A stretch of 64,000 nucleotides of DNA, taken from contig NZ_CP107780.1 of assembly GCF_036345175.1 (NCBI RefSeq), positions 558,001 through 622,000 of the forward strand. Direction: 5' to 3'. The translations under genes were made by a program, and so were the position numbers. The notes below the pieces were generated by a model. It saw only the letters and a program-made list of their open reading frames with translations. It was not told the origin of the DNA and did no database searches. This DNA comes from Streptomyces sp. NBC_00576. Its GTDB lineage: Bacteria; Actinomycetota; Actinomycetes; Streptomycetales; Streptomycetaceae. Shown here piece by piece: positions 9,164 through 17,130 of this stretch (its first letter is position 1; every line of letters begins with the position of its first letter).

Positions 9164-9874
9164 ATGCCGAACCCCGACCGCCATCTGTGGCTGCTGCCGG
9201 ACTCGGCCGCCGAGGCGTTCATCGCGCGCACGGGAGGTCCGGTCCTGCTCGACGCGGCCGAACGCGAGCGGTGCGAGCGTGTCCTCGCGCCGCCCGAACG
9301 GCTGCGTCGGCTGGCCGCCCGGCTGCTGGCCCGGCACGCGCTCAGCTCCCGCACCGGCCTGCCGCTCAACTCCTGGCGTTTCCACACCGCTTCGGACGGC
9401 AGACCGGAGCCCGAGCCGTCCGCGGAGCACCGGCTGCGCTTCAACCTCTCCCACACCGACGGACTGACCGCCTGCGTGGTCACCGACGGCGGCCGGGCCT
9501 GCGGGGTGGACGCCGAACGCTCACCGGCCAGGTCCGACGCGGTCGTGCACCTTCCCCGCTTCTTCGCCGACCGGGAGCGCATGGAACTGGCCGCCGTCCC
9601 GGACGCCGTACGGCCCGAACACATCGCTGCCTACTGGGTGCTCAAGGAGGCCTACCTCAAAGCGCTCGGCACGGGCCTGCGCCGGGACCTGTCCACGATC
9701 GCCTTCACCGGCCTGACCGGCGGACGCATCCGTCTGTACGACACCGGTGAGCCCGAACCGGCACGTGAGCGCTGGCAGTTCGACCTGATCCATCCGAGTC
9801 CCGGCCATGTGGTGGCCGTCGCCGCCGAAGAGGGCGTGCCGGGCGGACTGACCACCACCACGCTCACCCACTGA
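9164..9874 (+). CDS. 4'-phosphopantetheinyl transferase (Sfp type)
   Basis: This 236-residue Sfp/Gsp-type transferase moves phosphopantetheine from CoA to acyl carrier protein serines, here most likely the ACP repeats of the PUFA-like synthase. Diagnostic motifs are present: GVDAE (Mg-binding Asp), FFADRE, and WVLKEAYLKALGTGL (the WxxKEAxxK signature). The ATG is preceded by ccggagg and lies 12 bp after the acyl-CoA dehydrogenase stop, so it belongs to the same operon. A dedicated PPTase is usual in PUFA synthase clusters (PfaE role). Confidence 0.92.
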   Translation: MPNPDRHLWLLPDSAAEAFIARTGGPVLLDAAERERCERVLAPPERLRRLAARLLARHALSSRTGLPLNSWRFHTASDGRPEPEPSAEHRLRFNLSHTDGLTACVVTDGGRACGVDAERSPARSDAVVHLPRFFADRERMELAAVPDAVRPEHIAAYWVLKEAYLKALGTGLRRDLSTIAFTGLTGGRIRLYDTGEPEPARERWQFDLIHPSPGHVVAVAAEEGVPGGLTTTTLTH

Positions 9875-9891
9875 ATCCCAAGGAGCACCCG

Positions 9892-11181
9892 ATGTCCGCC
9901 AAGCCCAGCATCGCCGTCGTCGGCGGTGGCGTCGCCGGCCTCTCCGCCGCCTACGCCCTGCGCGAGCACGCCGAGATCTCCCTGTTCGAACGCGAGGACC
10001 ACTACGGCGGCCACGCCAACACTGTCGAGGTCCAGGACGCGGGCCGGGTCCTGGGCATCGACACCGCGTTCGTCGTCTTCAACCGCCCCGCCTACCCCAA
10101 TCTCAGCGGCTTCTTCGACGAACTGGGCGTGGAACCCAAGCAGTTGCTCAGCGGCTTCAACTTCTTCGACCTGACCGAGGGGGTGCAGTACGGCAGCGAC
10201 GAGATGGACCTGCCGGAGGAGGAGGTGCGCGCCCGCTATCCGGAGGCGTTCCAGACCATCTGGCGCGAGGCCCGCCGCTTCCACGAGGAGGGGCGCCGGG
10301 ACTTCTTCCGCAAGCGCACCGACATGCCGATGGGCGAGTACCTCGACCGGGGCGGCTACAGCCAGGAGTTCCGTCACGGCTACTTCATCCTGCTGTGCAG
10401 CGCGGTGTGGTCGGTGCCCGCCGAACTGGTCTGGGAGATGCCGGCCACGACCGTGATCGCGTTCTTCATGGCCCACGACGAGAGCGGCCTCGGCGGCCGT
10501 CGCGTCGACTGGCGGACCGTGGGCGGCGGCTCCATCTCGTACGTCCGCAAGGTACTTGCCGCGATCGACCCGAAGGTACGACTGTCGGAGCCGGTGACCG
10601 GGATCCACCAGGACGAGGACGGGGTCACCGTGCGGACCGTGGCGGGCTCCGAGCGATTCGACCACGTGGTGCTCGCCACGCACGCCGATGTGACCCGCGC
10701 TCTGCTGGAGAACCCCACCGCTCGCCAGCGCGAGTTGCTCGCGCCGCTGCGCTACAACGCCTCCACGGTGATCCTGCACACCGATCCCTCCGTGATGCCG
10801 GGTGACCGGTCCCGGTGGGAGGCGTGGAACTACGGGAAGGTGACGGTGGACGGGAAGCTCCGCACGTACGTGGCCTACTACATGAACAAGCTGCACGGCT
10901 TCGAGTCGGAGACCGACTACTTCGTCACACTCGACTACCCGCTGCCGGTCGCCGAGGACAGCGTCATCCGCACCTTCCACTACGAGCACCCGGTCCTCGA
11001 CATGGCGATGCGCCGCGCCCAGCAGACCATCTACGAGGTCAACGAGGGGCCCCGGGTCAAGCTGTGCGGCTCGTACTTCCACTCCAAGCAGCAGTACCAC
11101 GACCAGATCGGCTCCCACGAGGCCGCGTTCTCCGCCGGAAAGGAGGCTGCGGCCCAGCTGCTGCGTGAACTGGGCCGGTAG
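9892..11181 (+). CDS. NAD(P)/FAD-dependent amine-oxidase-like oxidoreductase
   Basis: This 429-residue flavoprotein begins with a Rossmann dinucleotide-binding motif (VVGGGVAGLSAAYAL) and the ExxxHYGGHANT continuation typical of COG2907 amine-oxidase-like proteins that sit beside fatty-acid-modifying enzymes. A C-terminal CGSYFHSKQQYHDQIGSHEAA segment corresponds to the second FAD-contacting region. It is the last gene of the + strand cluster, 17 bp behind the PPTase, with an aaggagc ribosome site. It may saturate, desaturate or isomerise the synthase product, but the substrate is unknown. It ends 6 bp before the convergent MerR gene. Confidence 0.8.
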   Translation: MSAKPSIAVVGGGVAGLSAAYALREHAEISLFEREDHYGGHANTVEVQDAGRVLGIDTAFVVFNRPAYPNLSGFFDELGVEPKQLLSGFNFFDLTEGVQYGSDEMDLPEEEVRARYPEAFQTIWREARRFHEEGRRDFFRKRTDMPMGEYLDRGGYSQEFRHGYFILLCSAVWSVPAELVWEMPATTVIAFFMAHDESGLGGRRVDWRTVGGGSISYVRKVLAAIDPKVRLSEPVTGIHQDEDGVTVRTVAGSERFDHVVLATHADVTRALLENPTARQRELLAPLRYNASTVILHTDPSVMPGDRSRWEAWNYGKVTVDGKLRTYVAYYMNKLHGFESETDYFVTLDYPLPVAEDSVIRTFHYEHPVLDMAMRRAQQTIYEVNEGPRVKLCGSYFHSKQQYHDQIGSHEAAFSAGKEAAAQLLRELGR

Positions 11182-11187
11182 ATCAGG

Positions 11188-11817
11188 TCAGTTGTCCGTC
11201 GCGTCCGTATGCCGCCGGGCCGACTCGTTCTCCTGGGCCATGCGCCGCAGCGCCATGAGCGCGGGTTCCAGGAGGACGGTGAGCAGGAGAGCGCGCTCGG
11301 CGGCCTCCAACGGGTCCCCGATTCCGTCCAGTTGGTCGAGGTCGAGGACCGCGGTCTCCTCGGCCAGCCGGGCGTACGGCAGGAGCACCCGCCACTCCAG
11401 TGGTGAGCCGAGGGTGCGCAGTGAGGCGAGGGTCTCGGCCAGGGTGGAACGGGCAGGGGCGGCTTTGTGCACGCTCCACCCCAACTCCTCGATCATTGCG
11501 TCGACTTCGGCCGATTCCGTGGAGTCGGTCTCGGTCTCGTCGGTCAGCCTGATCGCCCCGAGTGCGAGCCCGAGGAAGCGGTGGGCGTCCGCGGTGTGCT
11601 CGGCGAGAGCGCCCAGCACCTCCCGGGTGGTGCTGACGGACAGGCCTCGTACGCCGATCAAGGCGCGGATCAGCCGGAGTCTGCGCAGGTGGTTCTCGTC
11701 GTACTCGGCCTGCGTCGCCGACAGTTGGCGGCCGGCCGGGAGGAGACCTTCACGGAGGTAGTACTTGATCGTCGTGACAGAGACGCCACTGAGGCGGCTC
11801 AGCTCGGACATGCGCAT
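11188..11817 (-). CDS. MerR family transcriptional regulator
   Basis: This 209-residue regulator has an N-terminal MerR winged helix (RMSELSRLSGVSVTTIKYYLREGLLP, residues 2-27; then the second wing to about 70) and a long helical C-terminus with no cysteine cluster, suggesting an organic effector rather than a metal. It is transcribed away from the 141-residue gene at 11927 and the exporter at 12463. A large near-perfect palindrome in the shared intergenic region is its likely operator. The ATG at 11817 has ggag 8 bases upstream; an alternative ATG lies two codons in. Confidence 0.88.
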   Translation of the reverse strand: MRMSELSRLSGVSVTTIKYYLREGLLPAGRQLSATQAEYDENHLRRLRLIRALIGVRGLSVSTTREVLGALAEHTADAHRFLGLALGAIRLTDETETDSTESAEVDAMIEELGWSVHKAAPARSTLAETLASLRTLGSPLEWRVLLPYARLAEETAVLDLDQLDGIGDPLEAAERALLLTVLLEPALMALRRMAQENESARRHTDATDN

Positions 11818-11839
11818 CGGTCGGGCTCCGCTCTGGTCA

Positions 11840-11882
11840 TTGGATACCTCTACTGTCTAACATGGATAGTGGAGGTATCCAA
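11840..11882. promoter_or_regulatory. Long palindromic operator between divergent MerR and target genes
   Basis: Arms ttggatacctctactgtc (11840-11857) and its near-perfect reverse complement (11865-11882) match at 16 of 18 positions around a 7-base spacer. It lies 23 bp from the MerR start and 44 bp from the divergent start, where MerR proteins normally twist a promoter with a long spacer. Confidence 0.75.
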
Positions 11883-11926
11883 GCGAGCCTCCGCTTCGCC
11901 CTGCCTCTCAGAAGAAGGCCGCAGCC

Positions 11927-12352
11927 ATGCCCACCCTGCCCTGGACCACCGTCGACGAGCCCGCTCCCGACGCGACGGCGTTCGTCATGGCGTCCCGCCT
12001 GGAAGTCCGCTCCCTGAGCGACGTCCCCCGCTTCTTCCTGCGGTCCCTCGCCGCATGGAAGCAGGTGAAGAGCGCGCCCGGCGCGTACGGCGCCTCGCTG
12101 ATCGCCCAACCACTGAAGCGCACGTTCTGGACGCTGTCGGCCTGGGAGGACAAGCAGGCCCTCTACACGTACGCGCGCACCGAGCCGCACAAGTCGGTCA
12201 TGACCGGCCTGCGCTCCACGATGAGCCGCTCCGTCTTCACCTTCTGGGAGACACCGGCGGCGGGCCTGCCCATCGACTGGTCGGACGCGCGCGAGCGGCT
12301 GGCCGTCCAGGAGCGCGCCGACGCCGCCGACGGCAGCTCGCCGACTGCCTGA
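11927..12352 (+). CDS. Small conserved protein, dimeric alpha/beta-barrel (DUF3291/monooxygenase-like)
   Basis: This is a 141-residue soluble protein. The pattern (VMASRLEVRSLSDVPRF, a central GAYGASLIAQP segment, then FWTLSAWEDKQALYTYARTEPH) resembles small ferredoxin-like alpha/beta-barrel proteins related to DUF3291 and antibiotic-biosynthesis monooxygenases. Conserved Trp and His residues in the SAW-x-D and HKSVM regions fit that fold. No catalytic assignment is possible. It is divergent from MerR, shares its palindromic operator region, and precedes an MFS exporter by 110 bp, so the three may form a drug-responsive unit. Confidence 0.7.
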   Translation: MPTLPWTTVDEPAPDATAFVMASRLEVRSLSDVPRFFLRSLAAWKQVKSAPGAYGASLIAQPLKRTFWTLSAWEDKQALYTYARTEPHKSVMTGLRSTMSRSVFTFWETPAAGLPIDWSDARERLAVQERADAADGSSPTA

Positions 12353-12396
12353 CCCCGCCTGCCTCTGCTGCCGCAACGCCGCACCGCCGCACCGCC

Positions 12397-12434
12397 GGAT
12401 CACTGGATCACTGGATCACTGGATCACTGGATCA
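12397..12434 (+). repeat. Tandem 8-bp repeat ggatcact, four copies plus a partial copy
   Basis: Units at 12397-12404, 12405-12412, 12413-12420 and 12421-12428 are identical, with ggatca following to 12434. It sits between the small conserved gene and the exporter, about 28 bp before the exporter start, and is immediately preceded by a short gccgcac-type repeat. Slippage here could change promoter or leader spacing. Confidence 0.9.
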
Positions 12435-12462
12435 GCCACTCCCCCTAGGAGACTCCCCCGCC

Positions 12463-13950
12463 ATGACGCTGTCCGAAGAGAACCCGGTCCTGGAGGACGC
12501 GGCCCTCGCGCCGCCGGACGAGGGCCGACGTGTGCCGCTGTGGCTCGCGATCGTCGCGTGCAGCGTGCCCATGTTCATGGTCGCGCTCGACAACCTGGTC
12601 GTCTCGACCGCCCTGCACACACTGGCCGTCGATCTGGAGGCGAACACTCAGCAGCTCCAGTGGTTCGTCAACGCGTACGTCCTCAGCTTCGCCTGTCTGC
12701 TGATGACGGGGGCCGCGCTCGGTGACCGGTTCGGCCGACGCACGGTCTTCGTGCTCGGCATCATCGTCTTCACGCTGGCCTCGGTCGGCTGCGGCCTCGC
12801 CGACACCAGCGCGCAGCTGATCACGTTCCGTACCGTGCAGGGTTTCGGTGCCGCCGCCGTGATGCCGCTGTCGCTGACCCTGCTCTCGCAGGCCGTCCCG
12901 GACCGGCTGCGCGGGTTGGCGCTCGGCCTGTGGTCGGGCGTCAGCGGTCTTGCCGTCGCGATGGGCCCGGTGGTGGGCGGTGCGGTGGTCGACGGGCTGG
13001 ACTGGCGGTGGATCTTCTGGATCAACGTGCCGGTGGGCATCGTCGCCGTGCCGCTGATCCTGCTGACGCTCCGCGAGAGCAGGCTGCCGGGAGTCCGTCT
13101 CGACCTGGTCGGCATGGTGCTGGCCGCCGCCGGTCTGTTCGCGCTGGTGTGGGGCATCGTGAACGGCGAGACGGACGGCTGGACCTCGGCCGAGGTGCTC
13201 GGCGCGTTCGCCGCGGGCGCGGTGCTGCTCGCGGTGTTCGTCGCCTGGGAGGCGCGGGTCCCGCAGCCGATGCTGCCGCTGTCCTTCTACAAGGTGCGGG
13301 CGTTCACCCTCACCAACTTCGTCTCGGCGGCCATGTACTTCGGCGTCTTCGGGTCTCTCTTCCTGCTCGCCCAGTACCTCCAGATCGTGCCGCCCCGCAC
13401 GCCGTTCGAGGCCGGGGTCCGCACCCTGGCCTGGACCCTGATGCCGATGTTCGTCGCGCCCGTCGCGGGCCTGCTCACCGACAAGGTGGGCGGTGGCCGG
13501 CTGATGGCGCTGGGCCTCTTCCTGCAGGGCGTCGGGCTCGGCTGGATCAACCTGGTCGCGGACACCGACACCGCCTACTCCTCCCTGGTCGGGCCGATGA
13601 TCGTGGCCGGTATCGGCATGGGCTTCGTGTTCGCGCCGACGGCGGCGGTCGTGCTGGGCTCGGTCAGTCGCGAGCACGCGGGCAAGGCGTCCGGCGCCAA
13701 CACCACCGTCCGGGAGATCGGCGGGGCCCTCGGTATCGCCGTACTGAGCACGGTGTTCGTGGCGCACGGCAGCACGGGTTCGCCGCAGCAGTTCGTGGAC
13801 GGGCTGCATCCGGCGGTGTGGGTCGGTGTCGTCGTGGTGTTCGCTGGCGCGGTGTGCGCGCTGGGGATTCCGCGCCGGCCCCGGCCGGAAGCGGAGGAGG
13901 CGCAGGCGCAGGCGAAGGCCCAGGCCGAGGCAGTGGCCGAGCGGGCCTGA
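12463..13950 (+). CDS. MFS exporter, DHA2 (EmrB/QacA) drug:H+ antiporter family
   Basis: This 495-residue membrane transporter probably has 14 transmembrane helices. The first helix is followed by ALDNLVVSTALHTLAVDL, the motif D1-like region of DHA2 exporters; GDRFGRR (motif A) lies after helix 2, and GPVVGGAVVDGLDWRWIFWINVPVG is the motif C plus the typical WRWIFxINxPxG signature. The C-terminus is Ala/Gln/Glu-rich and cytoplasmic. The ATG at 12463 was chosen because translation further upstream runs through the tandem repeat. Probably controlled with the preceding gene by the MerR protein at 11188. Confidence 0.9.
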   Translation: MTLSEENPVLEDAALAPPDEGRRVPLWLAIVACSVPMFMVALDNLVVSTALHTLAVDLEANTQQLQWFVNAYVLSFACLLMTGAALGDRFGRRTVFVLGIIVFTLASVGCGLADTSAQLITFRTVQGFGAAAVMPLSLTLLSQAVPDRLRGLALGLWSGVSGLAVAMGPVVGGAVVDGLDWRWIFWINVPVGIVAVPLILLTLRESRLPGVRLDLVGMVLAAAGLFALVWGIVNGETDGWTSAEVLGAFAAGAVLLAVFVAWEARVPQPMLPLSFYKVRAFTLTNFVSAAMYFGVFGSLFLLAQYLQIVPPRTPFEAGVRTLAWTLMPMFVAPVAGLLTDKVGGGRLMALGLFLQGVGLGWINLVADTDTAYSSLVGPMIVAGIGMGFVFAPTAAVVLGSVSREHAGKASGANTTVREIGGALGIAVLSTVFVAHGSTGSPQQFVDGLHPAVWVGVVVVFAGAVCALGIPRRPRPEAEEAQAQAKAQAEAVAERA

Positions 13951-13976
13951 GAGCCCGGGCCCCAGCCCCCTCCTCT

Positions 13977-14021
13977 GCGCCGGTGACTGCCGGTACGTGA
14001 CGGACTGGCGGTCACCGGCGC
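13977..14021 (+). terminator. Stem-loop after the MFS exporter
   Basis: Perfect 11-base arms gcgccggtgac (13977-13987) and gtcaccggcgc (14011-14021) enclose a 23-base loop 27 bp after the exporter stop. There is no T-run, as is common in Streptomyces terminators. Confidence 0.6.
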
Positions 14022-14144
14022 GTCCTGTTCAGCGGGTGGCCCGCTCCTCTTTCCGCCGCCCGCTGCGCCGCTCTAGGATCACGTTGAGATCATGTTGACC
14101 TGCTCATGACTCGCTCACTCTCGCCATCGAGGGGACCCCCCACC

Positions 14145-14579
14145 ATGCGCAACCTCCTTCGCACCGCCACAGCCGGGGCAGTCACGGTCACCGCGGTCCT
14201 CGCCTGCGGCACGGCCCACGCCACTCCGCCCGGGCCAGGAGTGTCGGGCCGGATACTCTCCCAGACCACGATCGGCAACACCGACTACACCCTGCGGGAG
14301 GTCACCGTCCCCGTAGGCCAGGCCACCGGCTGGCACTACCACGACGGCCCGGTCCACGGCCTCGTCAAGCAGGGCACCCTCAGCCACTTCGACTCCACGT
14401 GCGAGTCCGACGGCGTGTATACGCGGGGCAGCGCCATCAGCGAGCCGGCCGGCCCCGGGTACGTCCACATCGGCCGCAATCTCGGCAGCACGCCCCTCGT
14501 ACTCGAGGTCCTGTACGTACTGCCGCACGGCTCACCCTTCTCGGAAGACGCGCCGAACCCCGGGTGCGACTTCCAGTGA
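14145..14579 (+). CDS. Secreted cupin-like protein
   Basis: This is a 144-residue protein with a Sec signal peptide (MRNLLRT, hydrophobic AGAVTVTAVLACG, cleavage near AHA-TP). The mature part holds a small cupin-like domain: GWHYHDGPVHGLVKQGTLSHF has the HxH and later His residues of cupin motif 1, and GPGYVHIGRNLGSTPLVLEVLYVLP matches motif 2. Cupins of this type bind a metal or small ligand; the function is unknown. The ATG at 14145 has atcgagggga upstream; an in-frame ATG at 14106 would add 13 residues before the signal peptide and is less likely. Convergent with the next gene. Confidence 0.78.
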   Translation: MRNLLRTATAGAVTVTAVLACGTAHATPPGPGVSGRILSQTTIGNTDYTLREVTVPVGQATGWHYHDGPVHGLVKQGTLSHFDSTCESDGVYTRGSAISEPAGPGYVHIGRNLGSTPLVLEVLYVLPHGSPFSEDAPNPGCDFQ

Positions 14580-14608
14580 CCAGCCGCTGAACGGACCAAC
14601 GGACCACC

Positions 14609-14638
14609 CCGGCCGGACGCCAACCGGCGCCCGGCCGG
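14609..14638. terminator. Bidirectional stem-loop between convergent genes
   Basis: ccggccgg (14609-14616) and ccggccgg (14631-14638) pair, with an inner cgcc/ggcg stem (14618-14621 and 14626-14629) and an aacc loop. It lies between the cupin gene and the convergent phosphatase gene. Confidence 0.55.
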
Positions 14639-14646
14639 AGTCGGGC

Positions 14647-17016
14647 CTACCCCGCCGGCAGCGGCTGCTCCGCCCAGATCGTCTTGCCGGTCCCTGTCTG
14701 GCGGCTGCCCCAGCGCTGGGTGAGCTGGGCGACGAGCAGCAGGCCACGGCCGCCCTCGTCGTAGGCGTGCGCCCGGCGCAGGTGCGGTGAGGTGGAACTG
14801 CCGTCGGAGACCTCGACGATGAGAGCTCGGTCGCGGATCAGCCGGAGCTGGATGGGCGGTTCGCCGTACCGGATGGCGTTGGTGACCAGCTCGCTGACGA
14901 CGAGTTCGGTGACGAAGGCCTCCTCCTCCAATCCCCAGGCAGCCAGTTGTTCCATGGCGGCCTGGCGGGCGACGGCCACGTGCGCGGGGTCCGGCGGAAC
15001 GTCCCATGTGGCCACCCGGCCGGCGCCCAGCGCGTGTGTGCGGGCGAGCAGCAGGGCCACGTCGTCGCCCGGCTGCTCGGGCAGCACGGCCTTGAGGACC
15101 GCGTCGCACACGGCGTCGAGCGAGGCCCCGGGCAGGTTCAGCGCGCGGCACAGCTCGGCGGTGGCGTGGTCGATGTCCCGGTCACGGTCCTCGACCAGCC
15201 CGTCCGTGTAGAGGGCGAGGAGCGAGCCCTCGGGCAGTTGCAGCTCGGTCGCCTCGAAGGGCAGGCCACCGACACCGAGCGGCGGTCCTGCCGACACCTC
15301 GATCAGCTCGGCGACGCCGCCGAGCGGGACGACAGCCGGCGGCGGGTGTCCGGCGGAGGCGAGGGTCAGCCGGCGCGAGACCGGGTCGTAGACGGCGTAG
15401 AGGCAGGTGGCGCCCAGTTCGGCGACGTCTTCACTGTCCTCCTCGTCGGCCAGATGGGTGACCAGGTCGTCGAGGTGGGTGAGGAGTTCGTCCGGCGGCA
15501 GATCGACGTCCGCGAGGGTCCGTACGGCCGTACGGAGCCGTCCCATGGTCGCGGAGGACTGGATTCCGTGGCCGACGACATCGCCGACGCAGAGGGCGAC
15601 CCTGCTGCCGGACAGCGGGATGACGTCGAACCAGTCGCCGCCGATCCCGGCCGTCGACCCGCAGGGCAGATAGCGGTGGGCGACCTCGACGGCCGCCTGG
15701 CCCGGCAGTCCCCGGGGCAGCAGGCTGTGCTGGAGAGCCAGCGCGGTCGTGCGCTCACGAGCGAACCGGCGGGCATTGTCGACACATACGGCGGCACGGC
15801 TGGCCAGTTCCTCGGCGAGGGCGACGTCATCCTCGGTGTAGGGGTCGGGGCGGGTGATGCGCAGGAAGACCGCGACGCCCAGGATGGTGCCGCGGGCCCG
15901 CAGCGGCACGGTGACCATGGAGTGGACGCCCTTGCGGTACGGGCGGCCGACGGGCTCACGGGCGTTGCGCTCCGCCACCCACTCGTCGAACGCCCGCTCG
16001 CCGACCCGCCCGAGCACCGCCCGGCCCTCTGCCATCGCCCGCACGGGCGGGGTGAACGGCGGATAGGTGTCCTTCGCCCCCAGCGGAATGACGGCCTCCG
16101 GTGTGCCCTCGGTGCCGGAACCGTGGGCCACCCGGTGCAGTACGACCTCGTCGGCCGGCGCTGCCGGAGGTTCGTCCGCGCCGAGCACCCAGTCGAGCAG
16201 GTCCACGCTGACGAAGTCGGCGAACCGGGGGACGACCAGTTCGACGAGTTCCTCGGCGGTGCGGACAACGTCGAGAGTGGTCCCGATGCCGGCCGCCGCC
16301 TCGTTGAGCAGGGCGAGGCGCCGTCGCGACCAGTGCTGCTCGCTGCTGTCGAACGCGGCGATGCCCACCGAGGTGATGGCACCCAGGTCGTCGCGCACCG
16401 GCCACATCTCGAGGCTCCACGCGTATTCCCGGCCGTCGTTCACGTCCTTGCCGAAGGTCTCGTAGCGTACGGGGGTGCCGGTGCGGGCGACCTCCCGCAG
16501 GTTGAGCAGAAATCCCTGGCTGATCCGGTCGTCGGGCACGAGGTGCGTGTCCCCGTAGAACTGCCCGATCAGGGCCTGCTCCTCTACGCCCATCAGGTCA
16601 CAGGCGGCTTTGTTCAGCCATGTGTAGCGCTGGTTCGTGTCGAAGGCGGACATCGACACGGAGGCCTGCCGGATGGCCCGCTCCAGCGAGGAGGGCCCCT
16701 GCGCGACCGCCTGCGGCTCCGGTACCGGCGGTTCGGGGAGGGCGGTGACGACGAATCCCCGGGAGCCGCCGTCCTCTCCCAGTACGGGGCACGCGCTGAC
16801 GGCGAGTGCGACGCGGTGGCCGTCCCGGTGGCGGAGCGCGACCACTCCGGTCAGCTCTGTCATCGCCGTGGGCGGCAGCTCCTCGGCGAGGAGTTCGGCG
16901 GCCGGGCGTCCGACGACGGCCTCGGCCGTGTGTCCCGTCAGCCGCCGGGCGCCCTCGCTCCATCCCGTCACCATGCCTCGGGCATCGATGATCACCGCGG
17001 CGGCGACTTGTTTCAT
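14647..17016 (-). CDS. PAS-PAS-GAF-SpoIIE phosphatase with C-terminal HATPase domain
   Basis: This is a multi-domain signalling protein of about 789 residues. In order: a PAS domain (about 1-95, VIIDARGMVTGWSEGARRLTG), a second PAS (about 110-225, FDTNQRYTWLNKAACDLMG), a GAF domain (about 240-420), a PP2C-type SpoIIE phosphatase (about 430-650; GDWFDVIPL and CVGDVVGHG carry the metal-binding Asp residues), and an RsbW-like HATPase domain (about 670-789; ELVTNAIRYG N-box and GGRGLLLV). Such proteins dephosphorylate anti-anti-sigma factors and may phosphorylate them through the kinase-like end, linking sensory input to stress sigma factors. The ATG at 17016 places the start just before PAS1; an upstream ATG at 17085 is also in frame. 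Confidence 0.87.
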   Translation of the reverse strand: MKQVAAAVIIDARGMVTGWSEGARRLTGHTAEAVVGRPAAELLAEELPPTAMTELTGVVALRHRDGHRVALAVSACPVLGEDGGSRGFVVTALPEPPVPEPQAVAQGPSSLERAIRQASVSMSAFDTNQRYTWLNKAACDLMGVEEQALIGQFYGDTHLVPDDRISQGFLLNLREVARTGTPVRYETFGKDVNDGREYAWSLEMWPVRDDLGAITSVGIAAFDSSEQHWSRRRLALLNEAAAGIGTTLDVVRTAEELVELVVPRFADFVSVDLLDWVLGADEPPAAPADEVVLHRVAHGSGTEGTPEAVIPLGAKDTYPPFTPPVRAMAEGRAVLGRVGERAFDEWVAERNAREPVGRPYRKGVHSMVTVPLRARGTILGVAVFLRITRPDPYTEDDVALAEELASRAAVCVDNARRFARERTTALALQHSLLPRGLPGQAAVEVAHRYLPCGSTAGIGGDWFDVIPLSGSRVALCVGDVVGHGIQSSATMGRLRTAVRTLADVDLPPDELLTHLDDLVTHLADEEDSEDVAELGATCLYAVYDPVSRRLTLASAGHPPPAVVPLGGVAELIEVSAGPPLGVGGLPFEATELQLPEGSLLALYTDGLVEDRDRDIDHATAELCRALNLPGASLDAVCDAVLKAVLPEQPGDDVALLLARTHALGAGRVATWDVPPDPAHVAVARQAAMEQLAAWGLEEEAFVTELVVSELVTNAIRYGEPPIQLRLIRDRALIVEVSDGSSTSPHLRRAHAYDEGGRGLLLVAQLTQRWGSRQTGTGKTIWAEQPLPAG

Positions 17017-17089
17017 ACGCCCCAGGATGGTCCCTGGGCCCCGGGGCATCAACCCCGACGACCCACCTCGGCGCGGCAACCCCACCGAG

Positions 17090-17108
17090 CCGCCCCGCTG
17101 CGGGGCGG
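17090..17108 (-). terminator. Compact GC hairpin after the peroxiredoxin gene
   Basis: Arms ccgccccg (17090-17097) and cggggcgg (17101-17108) enclose the loop ctg. It is 22 bp beyond the peroxiredoxin stop on the minus strand and probably ends the DoxX-peroxiredoxin operon. Confidence 0.6.
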
Positions 17109-17130
17109 CCGGGCACGGCCCGTGCGGACG

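Noticed and set aside
12445..13809. A 454-codon minus-strand frame opposite the MFS exporter
   Set aside because: Rich in His/Arg/Gln/Asp as expected from antisense of a membrane protein; not a plausible protein.
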